From Nocardioides sp. Kera G14 (GTDB lineage: Bacteria; Actinomycetota; Actinomycetes; Propionibacteriales; Nocardioidaceae): 64,000 bases of DNA. Position numbers and translations under genes: made by a program. Positions 1 through 7,216 of this stretch are shown piece by piece. Numbering within the stretch: position 1 is the stretch's first letter; each line of letters opens with the position of its first letter. The notes beneath the pieces are model-generated. The model was not told the origin of the DNA. It was given only the letters and a program-made list of their open reading frames with translations, and did no database searches. The DNA lies in contig NZ_CP085839.1 of the NCBI RefSeq assembly GCF_020715565.1, forward strand, positions 372,001 to 436,000, read 5' to 3'.

Positions 1-488
1 GAGAGGAGCAGCGAGGCCTTGTCCGGTGTCATGTGCGCGAGGACGAGCGCGATCACCTGCGGGTGCTCCTCGGCGATGAAGCCGCGCAGCTGTGCCGGGT
101 CGGCGCGGTGCAGGAACTGGAAGGGCATCTGGACCGCGGCGGCGTGCAGACGGTCGATGATCTCCTGGGCGCGCTCCTCGCCGATCGAGCTGTTGAGCAG
201 CTCCTGGGCGAAGTTGAAGCCGCCCTGTGCGATGTGGGCGCGGGCCTGCATCAGCTGGTGGAACTCGGTGAGGACCTCGTCGGTCTCCGCCGAGGTGATC
301 ATGTCCAGCTGGGAGATCTGGGCGGTGATCGCCTCGACCTCGGAGTCGCCCATGTGCTTGAGCACGGCGGCAGCCTTCTCCTGGCCGAGGTTGACCAGCA
401 GGATCGCGGCCTTGCGGACGCCGAGCGAGCCGGACAGCGAGCCACCGGAGGCAGCCATGACAGCGAGGGCAGGGGTCATCGTGCTCAT
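1..488 (-). CDS. fliG: Flagellar motor switch protein FliG, N-terminal part (runs off window)
   Basis: Only the first 162 codons are present; the rest lies beyond position 1. The ATG at 488 overlaps the fliF stop by four bases (ATGA), as in translationally coupled fliF-fliG pairs. The visible part contains the segment VRKAAILLVNLGQEKAA and later HPQVIALVLAHM, both typical of FliG N-terminal and early middle domains. FliG binds the MS ring through its N-terminus and transmits torque and switching in the C-ring. It is last of the visible flgB-flgC-fliE-fliF-fliG operon. Confidence 0.93.
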   Translation of the reverse strand, partial: MSTMTPALAVMAASGGSLSGSLGVRKAAILLVNLGQEKAAAVLKHMGDSEVEAITAQISQLDMITSAETDEVLTEFHQLMQARAHIAQGGFNFAQELLNSSIGEERAQEIIDRLHAAAVQMPFQFLHRADPAQLRGFIAEEHPQVIALVLAHMTPDKASLLL

Positions 489-2095
489 GACTTCTGGTCC
501 ACCAGCCATCCACGGAGCAGGGCGGCGACGTCCTCGGGCTGGCTCTCCACGAGGGTGTTGAGCTGGTCCCGGATCTCGTCGACGGGGTTGAGTTCGAGCG
601 GGGTCACGGAGTTCTCGAGCTCGGCCATCATCCGGCCGGCCTCGAGCTCCTGGGCTGCGGCGCGGGACTCGGCGTCGGCACGCAGCTGCTCCACGACGTA
701 CGACGTCGCGACCTCGCGGGCCTTGGCCTTGCGGCGCGCCTTGAGCCAGGCGAGCAGGAGGATGAGGAGGACCAGCGCGGCGATGCCACCGTCGCGGATC
801 CACGTCATGCGCTGGGCGCTTGCCTGGGCGGCCTCGGCCTTGGCGAGCTCCTTGGCGGCGGCCGTCTCGGTCGTGCGGTCGAACGGCATCGAGCTGACGT
901 CGATCGTGTCGCCACGCGTGGTGTCGATGCCGATCGCAGCGGAGACGACGTTCTTGATGTCGGCGGGCTGGATCTGCCCGATCTTGTTGGCGTCGAGGAT
1001 GACGCTGGTGTGCAGTCCGGCGACCTGCCCGGGGGCCGACTCGATCTCCTGGTCCACCTGGCCGACGGCGTTGTCCTTGGTCGCCGTCTCGCTCTTGTAG
1101 TCCGACGGCGCGCCGCTCGCGGTGCTGGTCGGGTCCATCTGGCCGTCGGGGCCAACGACGCCGCCGACCGCGGAGCTCTCCGCGTCGCCGGTGCCGTTGT
1201 AGCTCTCGGTCTGCGACGACTCCGAGAGCGGCGGGACGGTCTTGTCGTAGGTGTACTTGCGACTCTTCGTCGTGGTCTTGTCGAAGTTGAGCGCGGCCGT
1301 GACGGTGGCGGTCGCGTTGCCCGGGCCGACGACGCGGTCGAGCACGGCCTGGATCTGCGCCTGCATCTGGTTCTGGAAGTTCTGGACCTCCTGCAGCTGC
1401 GTGCTGGCGGCGCCGGCAGCCGTGTCGTCCTGGACGGTCAGCACCTTGCCGGTCGCATCGGCGACGGTCACGTTGTCGGGGTCGAGCCCGTCGATCGAGG
1501 AGGCGACGAGGTGGACGATCGCCTGCACCTGCTCCTGGCTGAGCGTGCTGCCGATCGCCGTCTTCACCAGCACCGATGCGGTGGTCGGGTCCTGCTCGTC
1601 GCTGAAGACCTCCTTCTCCGGGATCGCGAGGTGGACGACGGCGGTCTGGACGCCGTCGATCGCCTCGATGGTCTTGGTCAGCTCACCCTCCATCGCCCGC
1701 TTGAAGTTCGTCTGCTCCTGGAAGTCGGACGTCGAGAGGTTCTGGTTGTCGAGCAGGGCGTAGCCGCCGTCGTCGCTGGCCGGCAGGTTCTTGCCCGCCA
1801 GCGCCACGCGGGCGGTGTAGACCTCGGACTGCGGCACCATGATCGTCGAGCCGCCGTTGGTCAGCTCGTACTTCACGCCCTCCTTGTCGAGCTCGTCGAC
1901 GACCGCGGAGGCGTCGGTCCCGCTCAGGCTGGAGTAGAGGGGTGAGTACGTCGGTGCGCTGGCCCACTTGAAGACGAGGAAGCCTCCGAGGAGGAGTGCA
2001 GCGGTGCCGACAAGGGCGACCGCCTTCTGGCCGACCGTGAAGTCGGCGAAGGTCCGGGTGTAGCGGCCGAGCTGGCCGGTCAGTCTCTCGCGCAT
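485..2095 (-). CDS. fliF: Flagellar MS-ring protein FliF
   Basis: This 536-residue protein forms the membrane-embedded MS ring on which the flagellar motor and export gate are built. A first membrane segment lies near residues 26-50 (AVALVGTAALLLGGFLVFKW) and a second near 435-455, followed by a basic then acidic cytoplasmic tail that in the family binds FliG. The periplasmic part has the ring-building motifs, including TAVVHLAIPEKEVF and ASVLVKT. The length is normal for FliF. It starts ten bases after the fliE stop and overlaps fliG, so it is one operon. Confidence 0.95.
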   Translation of the reverse strand: MRERLTGQLGRYTRTFADFTVGQKAVALVGTAALLLGGFLVFKWASAPTYSPLYSSLSGTDASAVVDELDKEGVKYELTNGGSTIMVPQSEVYTARVALAGKNLPASDDGGYALLDNQNLSTSDFQEQTNFKRAMEGELTKTIEAIDGVQTAVVHLAIPEKEVFSDEQDPTTASVLVKTAIGSTLSQEQVQAIVHLVASSIDGLDPDNVTVADATGKVLTVQDDTAAGAASTQLQEVQNFQNQMQAQIQAVLDRVVGPGNATATVTAALNFDKTTTKSRKYTYDKTVPPLSESSQTESYNGTGDAESSAVGGVVGPDGQMDPTSTASGAPSDYKSETATKDNAVGQVDQEIESAPGQVAGLHTSVILDANKIGQIQPADIKNVVSAAIGIDTTRGDTIDVSSMPFDRTTETAAAKELAKAEAAQASAQRMTWIRDGGIAALVLLILLLAWLKARRKAKAREVATSYVVEQLRADAESRAAAQELEAGRMMAELENSVTPLELNPVDEIRDQLNTLVESQPEDVAALLRGWLVDQKS

Positions 2096-2105
2096 CGTCT
2101 CTGCT

Positions 2106-2441
2106 TCAGACCGTCATCTGCATGATCTGCTGGAAGGCCGAGACCGCCTTGTCGCGCACTGCCGTGGTGAGCTGGGTCGCGAGCTGCGCCTCGGACGCCG
2201 CGATCGTGTAGTCATGGATGCTGCTCAGGTCACCGGTGGCCGCCTTGACCGACAGGTCGGCCGCCTTGTCGGTCTTGGCCTCGAGGCTGTCGATGCCCTC
2301 GCCGAGCATCGCGCTGAAGTCGGTGCCGGTCGCTCCGGTGGCAGACGTCGCCGACGTGCTCGCCGTGGCGTCGGTGTCGCCGATGCTGAGGAAGTTGCTG
2401 GGGGAGAAGCCGCTGACGGCCTCGATACCGGAGATGCTCAT
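2106..2441 (-). CDS. fliE: Flagellar hook-basal body protein FliE
   Basis: A 111-residue FliE, the adaptor between the MS ring and the proximal rod. The C-terminal half has the family pattern DLSSIHDYTIAASEAQLATQL followed by AFQQIMQMTV, as expected for the helix shared with rod proteins. A low-complexity Ser/Thr/Ala stretch occupies residues 20-45. The ATG lies just after the flgC stop on the minus strand, in operon order flgB-flgC-fliE-fliF. Confidence 0.9.
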   Translation of the reverse strand: MSISGIEAVSGFSPSNFLSIGDTDATASTSATSATGATGTDFSAMLGEGIDSLEAKTDKAADLSVKAATGDLSSIHDYTIAASEAQLATQLTTAVRDKAVSAFQQIMQMTV

Positions 2442-2442
2442 C

Positions 2443-2835
2443 TCACTTTGCGCCGATCGAGAGCGCGGAGTCGTAGGTGTCCTGGGCGGACTTCGTCACC
2501 TGGACGGAGGACTGGTAGCCGCGCTGGGCCATGATCAGCTGGCTCATCTGGCTGCTCATGTCGATGTCGGGCTCGCGCACCATGCCGTCGGCGTCGGCGA
2601 GCGGGCTGTCGGGGGAGGAGACCTCGATCCCCTCGGCGCTGCTCTGGGCGAAACCGGCCACGTCGACCCCACCGTTGGCGTCAGGCGTGAAGACGGCGAA
2701 CTTCGCCTGGTACGCCGACTGGCTGGTCGAGGTCACCGTGTTGACGTTGGCGATGTTGTCCGACAGCGCGTCGAGCCAGGTCTGGTGTGCACCGAGCGAC
2801 GTGTTGGCGATGCTGAGCATGTCGAAGGCGCCCAT
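2443..2835 (-). CDS. flgC: Flagellar basal-body rod protein FlgC
   Basis: Proximal rod protein of about 130 residues. The N-terminus MGAFDMLSIANTSLGAHQTW and the ANVNT motif match the rod/hook N-terminal consensus, and the C-terminal MAQRGYQSSVQVTKSAQDTYDSAL is the matching D0 helix. I chose the ATG at 2835, directly after the flgB stop (2837-2839). A GTG twelve bases upstream would overlap flgB and only add four residues. Confidence 0.93.
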   Translation of the reverse strand: MGAFDMLSIANTSLGAHQTWLDALSDNIANVNTVTSTSQSAYQAKFAVFTPDANGGVDVAGFAQSSAEGIEVSSPDSPLADADGMVREPDIDMSSQMSQLIMAQRGYQSSVQVTKSAQDTYDSALSIGAK

Positions 2836-2836
2836 G

Positions 2837-3202
2837 TCACGCACCACCCGCCGCAGCGGTCTTGAGCAGTGAGTACTGGTCGGAGAGCGCGCGGCCGACC
2901 ATCTGGTACGAGTACTGGGTCTGGATCATCGCCATCGTCTCCTTGCGGAGGTCGACGTTGTTGCCGTTGGCGCCGACGGGGGTCTGCGTGTCGGTCGAGG
3001 TCGTCACGACCGAGTCGGAGCCGTCGAACTCACCATCGCTGATCGCCTGCTGGAGCGAGGACTCGAAGTCGACCGACTGCGCCCGGAAGTTCGGGGTGTC
3101 GACGTTCGCGATGTCGTCGGAGATGACGTCCTGCCGCTGGGTCAGGCCGTTGAGCGCGGTGTGCAGGGTCAGCGTGACGTCGCTGGAGACACCAAAGGAC
3201 AC
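2837..3202 (-). CDS. flgB: Flagellar basal-body rod protein FlgB
   Basis: Proximal rod protein, 121 residues from the GTG at 3202. It has the rod motif DDIANVDTPNFRAQSVDFE and the C-terminal helix ETMAMIQTQYSYQMVGRALSDQY... The frame stays open far upstream, but those residues look non-coding and contain the flagellar promoter, so the GTG with GAGAGG about nine bases before it is the better start. It is the first gene of the basal-body operon and is preceded by a sigma-28-like promoter at 3302-3326. Confidence 0.9.
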   Translation of the reverse strand: MSFGVSSDVTLTLHTALNGLTQRQDVISDDIANVDTPNFRAQSVDFESSLQQAISDGEFDGSDSVVTTSTDTQTPVGANGNNVDLRKETMAMIQTQYSYQMVGRALSDQYSLLKTAAAGGA

Positions 3203-3301
3203 GGATGCAGCCCTCTCGAAGAGCCGGCATCTGGTGATGCCGATCGGGGGAAGCCGATCCTTCGGCGGGTGGTGCGAGCTATCCGTGCTCGGCCTTTCCC
3301 T

Positions 3302-3326
3302 TCGGCCCTGCCCGGTGCTACCTGAG
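3302..3326 (-). promoter_or_regulatory. Sigma-28-like flagellar promoter before flgB
   Basis: On the minus strand the site reads CTCAGG, 14 bases, then GCCGAAGG. The same elements with identical 14-base spacing stand before six other flagellar/chemotaxis units in this window. The GCCGA box matches the -10 core of FliA/WhiG/SigD promoters (GCCGATAA). The predicted leader to the flgB GTG is about 90 bases. Confidence 0.72.
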
Positions 3327-4448
3327 GGGTCGAAGGTCCCGAGATCGCTGGTGGAACTCGGATGCTCGCCCGGGCTGGCCCATGGATTCGTAGAGGACCG
3401 CAAGGTTGTACGCCGCCAGGTGGCCGCCCCGTCCGGCGACGGCTCCGACCAGGTCGGGTCGATCGCCGATCTCGAGGGCCCGCAGCCACGCGCCCTCGAT
3501 CATCGGCAACACCTGGGTCGTGTCCTCCGGGTGCGCGATGCCGTGGGTGAGCAGCAGGTCGCCGAGGCAGAAGTGGAAGTCCGGTGACTCACTCCAGCGC
3601 GTGCCCTCGGCGTCGGCGACGTCGAGCGCCTCCTGCGTCCGGTCGGCCTGGCCGAGCGTGAAGAGCAGGCGCACCACCAGGTCATGGCGTGCGGGCACTG
3701 CGGGGTCGGTGAGGGAGAGTGCGCGGAGGTAGGTGTCGGCCGCGTCGGCGTACTCCCGGTCGGATTCGAGCGCGCGGCCGAGCTGGAGCAGCAGGTAGGC
3801 GTCATCCGGCTGCTCCTGCAGCTCGGTGCGCAGCAGGGCGGCGTTGCGGCCGCGCTTGGCGGCGATCAGCTCGGGTGTGTAGCCGTCATGGCCGGCCCGG
3901 ATCCCGGTGCGGAGGATCGGTCCGCTCCAGTCGGGCTGCTCGTGGATCCGGCCGGTCCAGCGGACACCGCGTGGCAGCAGTCGTGGAATCCATCCCGACG
4001 CCGTCGTCCCCCCGTCCACTGCCGAATCCGGGCTCTCCTCCCGCCGAGTCCCGGGCTTCCTGCCGTCGAGTCCGGGGTCCCCTGCCGTCCGGAGCCCGAT
4101 GGTGCTGGCAACGTCGATCTCCCCGACGAAGGTCGGTGCCTGTCGTCGTACGTCGGCGAGGACTGCGTCCGCGCCGGGCAGGAGCCACTCGTCGGCGTCG
4201 AGCATGAGCACCCAGTCACCGCTCGTGTGCGCGATCGCGGCGTTCCGTGCCGCGGCGAAGTCGTCCACCCACGCGAAGGTGTGCACCGTGGCGCCGTGCT
4301 CGTCGGCGATCGCTACGGTGCGGTCCGTCGAGCCGGTGTCCAGGACGACGGTCTCGTCGAAGAGTCCCGCCGTGGAGCTGAGGCAGCGCGCCAGACAACG
4401 CTCCTCGTCCTTGACGATGAGCGCCAGCGACAGGGTCGGGGTCGGCAT
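3318..4448 (-). CDS. Family 2 glycosyltransferase with tetratricopeptide-like tail
   Basis: About 376 residues. The N-terminal GT-A domain shows LSLALIVKDEERCLARCL, VVLDTGSTDRT and LMLDADEWLLP (DxD), as in SPBc2/Cps-type glycosyltransferases. The C-terminal half has TPR-like helices (YLLLQLGRALESDREYADAADTYLRAL). Its place between flagellar operons suggests glycosylation of flagellin or another surface component; this is inference. The start ATG 4448 is chosen because LSLALIVKDEE follows at once. Residues near 130-155 (AGDPGLDGRKPG...) are encoded by 22-bp-type repeats and look like an in-frame insertion. A second tandem copy of the repeat lies directly upstream of the gene. Confidence 0.82.
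   Translation of the reverse strand: MPTPTLSLALIVKDEERCLARCLSSTAGLFDETVVLDTGSTDRTVAIADEHGATVHTFAWVDDFAAARNAAIAHTSGDWVLMLDADEWLLPGADAVLADVRRQAPTFVGEIDVASTIGLRTAGDPGLDGRKPGTRREESPDSAVDGGTTASGWIPRLLPRGVRWTGRIHEQPDWSGPILRTGIRAGHDGYTPELIAAKRGRNAALLRTELQEQPDDAYLLLQLGRALESDREYADAADTYLRALSLTDPAVPARHDLVVRLLFTLGQADRTQEALDVADAEGTRWSESPDFHFCLGDLLLTHGIAHPEDTTQVLPMIEGAWLRALEIGDRPDLVGAVAGRGGHLAAYNLAVLYESMGQPGRASEFHQRSRDLRPLR
4016..4095. repeat. In-gene 22-bp-type degenerate repeats
   Basis: Plus-strand reading shows successive units beginning GCCGAATCCGG, GCCGAGTCCCGG and GTCGAGTCCGGGG, each about 19-22 bases. They fall inside the glycosyltransferase coding region and keep its frame. They resemble the tandem units at 4454-4515, 56013-56056 and 61115-61160. 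Confidence 0.6.
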
Positions 4449-4453
4449 CAGGA

Positions 4454-4515
4454 ATGTCCCCACTCGGCGGGAGGAAGGGCCGGATTCGGCGGGAGGAAAC
4501 CAGGGATTCGGCGGA
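4454..4515. repeat. Tandem 22-bp repeats upstream of glycosyltransferase gene
   Basis: Read on the minus strand, two exact-length 22-base units follow each other, both beginning GCCGAATCC and ending TTCCTCCC, then a partial third unit beginning GCCGAGT. The array fills the 71-base gap between the glycosyltransferase start and the unknown chemotaxis-cluster gene. Confidence 0.7.
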
Positions 4516-4519
4516 GGGG

Positions 4520-5014
4520 TCAGGCGATCATCACGAGGCTGAGGCGGCCGACGCCGTAGCCGGCGATGTCCACGCTGAGGTCCTCGCGACGACCGAGGGT
4601 GAGCGCCTGGGCACGCACCATCGGGTCCAGCGGTACGCCGGCGGGATGGAGCTGGTGCAGACGCAGGTGTGCATGGTTCGGCTCGTTGAACATCGACGAG
4701 GCGATGTTCAGCACCTCGTAGAGCGTCTCGGCGAGCGTCTGGTCCAACGTGCCCGCCTCGACCGCCTCGTCGGCGGACTTCAACGGGACGAGGGCCAGCG
4801 CCCCGCCGGCGTACGCGGAGAACTTGAGGTCACCGGCGATGAGGGCCATCGGCCGGAGCGAGTCGTCGGTGTAGACCGCGATCGACGCCGGCTGGTTCGG
4901 CCCGGGCGCGAACGGCGCGGACTGGGAGAGCGTCACCTCCTTGCCGAGCAGGTCGACCAGGAGGTCGCGGACCTGCTTCGGGGTCGGCAGGTGGGTCGGG
5001 AGGTAGGTCTGCAT
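4520..5014 (-). CDS. Unknown protein of the chemotaxis operon, possibly CheC/CheX-like
   Basis: 164 residues, no named family recognised with certainty. No signal peptide or membrane segment. The stretch LAETLYEVLNIASSMFN has the E-x-x-N spacing found in CheC/CheX phosphatase helices, and the true CheX-like protein two genes upstream has GELVNMVGG at the comparable place. The overall length also fits a diverged single-unit CheX. The ATG overlaps the cheY stop (TGATG), so it is probably co-translated with the cheY at 5014-5376. A role in CheY-P dephosphorylation or coupling is a guess from motif and context. Confidence 0.6.
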   Translation of the reverse strand: MQTYLPTHLPTPKQVRDLLVDLLGKEVTLSQSAPFAPGPNQPASIAVYTDDSLRPMALIAGDLKFSAYAGGALALVPLKSADEAVEAGTLDQTLAETLYEVLNIASSMFNEPNHAHLRLHQLHPAGVPLDPMVRAQALTLGRREDLSVDIAGYGVGRLSLVMIA

Positions 5015-5376
5015 CAGACCAGCACGTCCTTCAGGTGCTCGTCGAACGTCTCAGCCGTGAACGGCTTCGCGATCAGGAAGAGCGCACCGGCCTGCGAGGC
5101 CCGGGCGCGCATGTCGTCGGAGCCTTCGGATGTGACGAAGCCGAACTTCACCTCGTTGCCCGCGGAGCGCAGTGCCTGCAGGCAGTCGATGCCGTTCATC
5201 TCGGGCATGTTCCAGTCGGACAGCACGAGGTCCGGCTTCTCCACGACCACCTTGTCCAGGCAGTCGCGGCCGTTCTCGGCCTCGACGATGTCGTGCCCGC
5301 TCATGCCCGCCTGGCGCAGGGTGCGGATGATGATCTGGCGCATCACCCGGCTGTCGTCGGCGACGATGATCTTCAT
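5014..5376 (-). CDS. cheY: CheY-like single-domain response regulator
   Basis: A 120-residue stand-alone receiver domain. The acid pair is D7/D8, the phospho-acceptor D54 (VLSDWNMPEMNG), the switch residue T82 and the conserved lysine K104 (AKPF). The aspartate context DWNMPEMNG is the CheY signature. It would carry the signal from CheA to the motor switch. It is one of two cheY copies in this operon. Confidence 0.92.
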   Translation of the reverse strand: MKIIVADDSRVMRQIIIRTLRQAGMSGHDIVEAENGRDCLDKVVVEKPDLVLSDWNMPEMNGIDCLQALRSAGNEVKFGFVTSEGSDDMRARASQAGALFLIAKPFTAETFDEHLKDVLV

Positions 5377-5414
5377 GGGTCTCTCTTCTCGCGTTGTTGT
5401 CGTGGGGGAGAGGT

Positions 5415-5876
5415 TCAGTTCTGGGAGAGGACGTGCACGCTGACGCGCACGGGCAGCGCTGCCCAGGTGCCGTCGAAGCGGGAGACCTCCATCGCACCGC
5501 TCGGATGAGCGGAGCGGCCGGCGGCCACGGCCGGGAGCGACAGCACGCTCGGGCCGGGCATGAGCGACTTGATGTTGCCGCCGACCATGTTGACCAGCTC
5601 TCCGACGGCGTCGGCGACGTCGCCGTCCTCGAGCGCGTCGTCGTCACCGAAGCCCAGCATCAGGCGCGTGAGCGCGACGGCGAGCTCGGCGGAGACCTCG
5701 ACCGTCACGGTCGCGTCCCAGCCGCCGCTGATCGACACGGCGGCAGACCAGCACGGCTCGACGAACGGCCCGGCAGCGGCGGGAGTGGGGAGGAGCGGCT
5801 GCTCCTCACCGAGGAAGCTGCTCCAGACCTGCCCGACGACGGCGGCGACGTCGGTCTGTTCGGGTGCAAGAGTCAT
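5415..5876 (-). CDS. cheX: CheX-like chemotaxis phosphatase domain protein
   Basis: 153 residues. The segment DAVGELVNMVGGNIKSLMPGP contains the CheX/CheC signature E-x-x-N-M followed by a glycine pair, the residues that dephosphorylate CheY-P in that family. It lies between two cheY genes, which supports the role. It begins two bases before the upstream cheY stop region (5879), so translation is probably coupled. A role in receptor adaptation or an inactive CheX variant cannot be excluded. Confidence 0.83.
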   Translation of the reverse strand: MTLAPEQTDVAAVVGQVWSSFLGEEQPLLPTPAAAGPFVEPCWSAAVSISGGWDATVTVEVSAELAVALTRLMLGFGDDDALEDGDVADAVGELVNMVGGNIKSLMPGPSVLSLPAVAAGRSAHPSGAMEVSRFDGTWAALPVRVSVHVLSQN

Positions 5877-5878
5877 GG

Positions 5879-6259
5879 CTAGGCGACTCCCCTCTCGAGA
5901 AGGCCGAGGAGCTCCAGCTTCTCGACGATGGCATCGGGCGTGAACGGCTTGATGACGTACTCGTGGGCGCCGGCGGCCAGCGCCCGCACGATCTGCGTCT
6001 GCTCGGACTCGGTGGTCACCATCATCAGCGTGACCCTGCGCCAGTCGGGGTTGGAGCGGACGGCGGTGATGAACTCGTAGCCGTTCATCACCGGCATGTT
6101 CCAGTCGACCAGGCAGAGGTCGGGGACCTCGCCCGCGTTGAACTGGTCGAGCGCCTCCTGGCCGTGACCGGCCTCGGAGGTCTCGAAGTCCAGCTCGGAG
6201 ACGATGCGTCGCAGGATGCTCCGCATGGCTCGGGAGTCGTCGATGATCATCGCGCGCAT
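5879..6259 (-). CDS. cheY: CheY-like single-domain response regulator (second copy)
   Basis: A 126-residue receiver domain with the acid pair in IIDDS (D7/D8), phospho-acceptor D52 in LVDWNMPVMNG, T82 and K104 (IKPF). It differs clearly from the copy at 5014-5376, so the two are not a recent duplication. It starts four bases after cheR and precedes cheX. Two CheY proteins with a CheX suggests that one may act as motor ligand and the other as phosphate sink; that division is inference. Confidence 0.92.
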   Translation of the reverse strand: MRAMIIDDSRAMRSILRRIVSELDFETSEAGHGQEALDQFNAGEVPDLCLVDWNMPVMNGYEFITAVRSNPDWRRVTLMMVTTESEQTQIVRALAAGAHEYVIKPFTPDAIVEKLELLGLLERGVA

Positions 6260-6263
6260 ATGG

Positions 6264-7115
6264 TCATGCTCCGATCGGTGAGGCGAGAGGAGTGGATGAG
6301 GTGCTGCGGTGAGCCTGGACCCGGCCCAGGGGCTCAGTGCGCCAGAGGTCGGCGACGTGGGCGGGCATGTCGAGGGTCGTCTCGGTGGAGCCCAGCAGGA
6401 GATAACCGTCGTGGTCCAGGTGGTGGTGGATCCGGCGGAGGATGTCGTACTTCATGCTCGCCTCGAAGTAGATGAGGACGTTGCGCAGGAGGATGACGTC
6501 GAAGCCGCCGACGCCGAGGAACGGCTCGGCGAGGTTGAGGGAGCGGGCGCGGACCATCTGCCTCAGCTGCGGGACGACCTCCCATTCGCTGCCCACCCGG
6601 GTGAAGTACTTCACCAGGCTCGTCGCGGGCAGGCCGCGGTTCATCTCGACCTGGCTGTAACGCCCCGTGGCCACCCGCGCCACCATCGCCTCGGAGACGT
6701 CCGTCGCGAGGATCTCGGCCGTCCAGCCGGCCGGCAGGTGCTGGTCGAGCAGCATCGCGATCGAGTACGCCTCCTGGCCGCTCGAGCAGGCCGCGGACCA
6801 GATCCGCAGGTGCCGGGAGGCAGCACGCGTCTCCAGGAGGCGGGGCAGCATGTGCTCGGTGAAGGCCTGGTACGGCGACAGGTCGCGGTACCAACTGGTC
6901 TCGTTGATCGTCAGCGCGTCCACGGCCCTGCGGCGCTCGACCGGGTCGACCGTCACCCGCTTGATGTAGGCGTCGACGTCGTTCCCGAAGCCGGCGGCGG
7001 CCGCGAGCGGCAGCAGGCGGGCCTCGACGAGGTAGTCCTTCGCCTCGTCGTAGTAGACCATCGCCGTCTCCCGACGCACGAGCGTCGAGATGAGCTGGAA
7101 GCTGGTCGCTGACAT
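6264..7115 (-). CDS. cheR: Chemoreceptor glutamate methyltransferase CheR
   Basis: About 283 residues. CheR methylates glutamates of chemoreceptors with S-adenosylmethionine and opposes CheB. The protein has the helical N-domain, the motif ALTINETSWYRD (NET/FRD region), the SAM-binding IWSAACSSGQEAYSIAM and EILATDVSE, and RNVLIYF near the C-terminus. The ATG at 7115 is preferred because an upstream ATG at 7139 lies inside the predicted promoter. It is first in a minus-strand operon with two cheY genes and cheX. Confidence 0.93.
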   Translation of the reverse strand: MSATSFQLISTLVRRETAMVYYDEAKDYLVEARLLPLAAAAGFGNDVDAYIKRVTVDPVERRRAVDALTINETSWYRDLSPYQAFTEHMLPRLLETRAASRHLRIWSAACSSGQEAYSIAMLLDQHLPAGWTAEILATDVSEAMVARVATGRYSQVEMNRGLPATSLVKYFTRVGSEWEVVPQLRQMVRARSLNLAEPFLGVGGFDVILLRNVLIYFEASMKYDILRRIHHHLDHDGYLLLGSTETTLDMPAHVADLWRTEPLGRVQAHRSTSSTPLASPIGA

Positions 7116-7131
7116 TGCCACGGGTTGTCCA

Positions 7132-7156
7132 TCGGGCACAGGCCGGAATTTCTGAG
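7132..7156 (-). promoter_or_regulatory. Sigma-28-like promoter before cheR
   Basis: Minus strand: CTCAGA, 14 bases, CCCGATGG. One mismatch (C for G) from the GCCGA box of the other sites. It ends 16 bases before the cheR ATG at 7115 and supports that start. Confidence 0.6.
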
Positions 7157-7181
7157 AGGTCCTGAGGTGTGGGACAGGATG

Positions 7182-7206
7182 CTCATGCGGCCATGGGTGG
7201 GGCCGA
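7182..7206 (+). promoter_or_regulatory. Sigma-28-like promoter before cheB
   Basis: Plus strand: CTCATG, 14 bases, GCCGATGG. Exactly ten bases separate GCCGA from the GTG at 7217, so transcription would begin at or next to the start codon. The cheR and cheB promoters lie back to back in this 100-base gap. Confidence 0.68.
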
Positions 7207-7216
7207 TGGAAGGCGC

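Noticed and set aside
4454..4515. CRISPR-like short array
   Set aside because: Units are contiguous, degenerate and without spacers; no cas gene.
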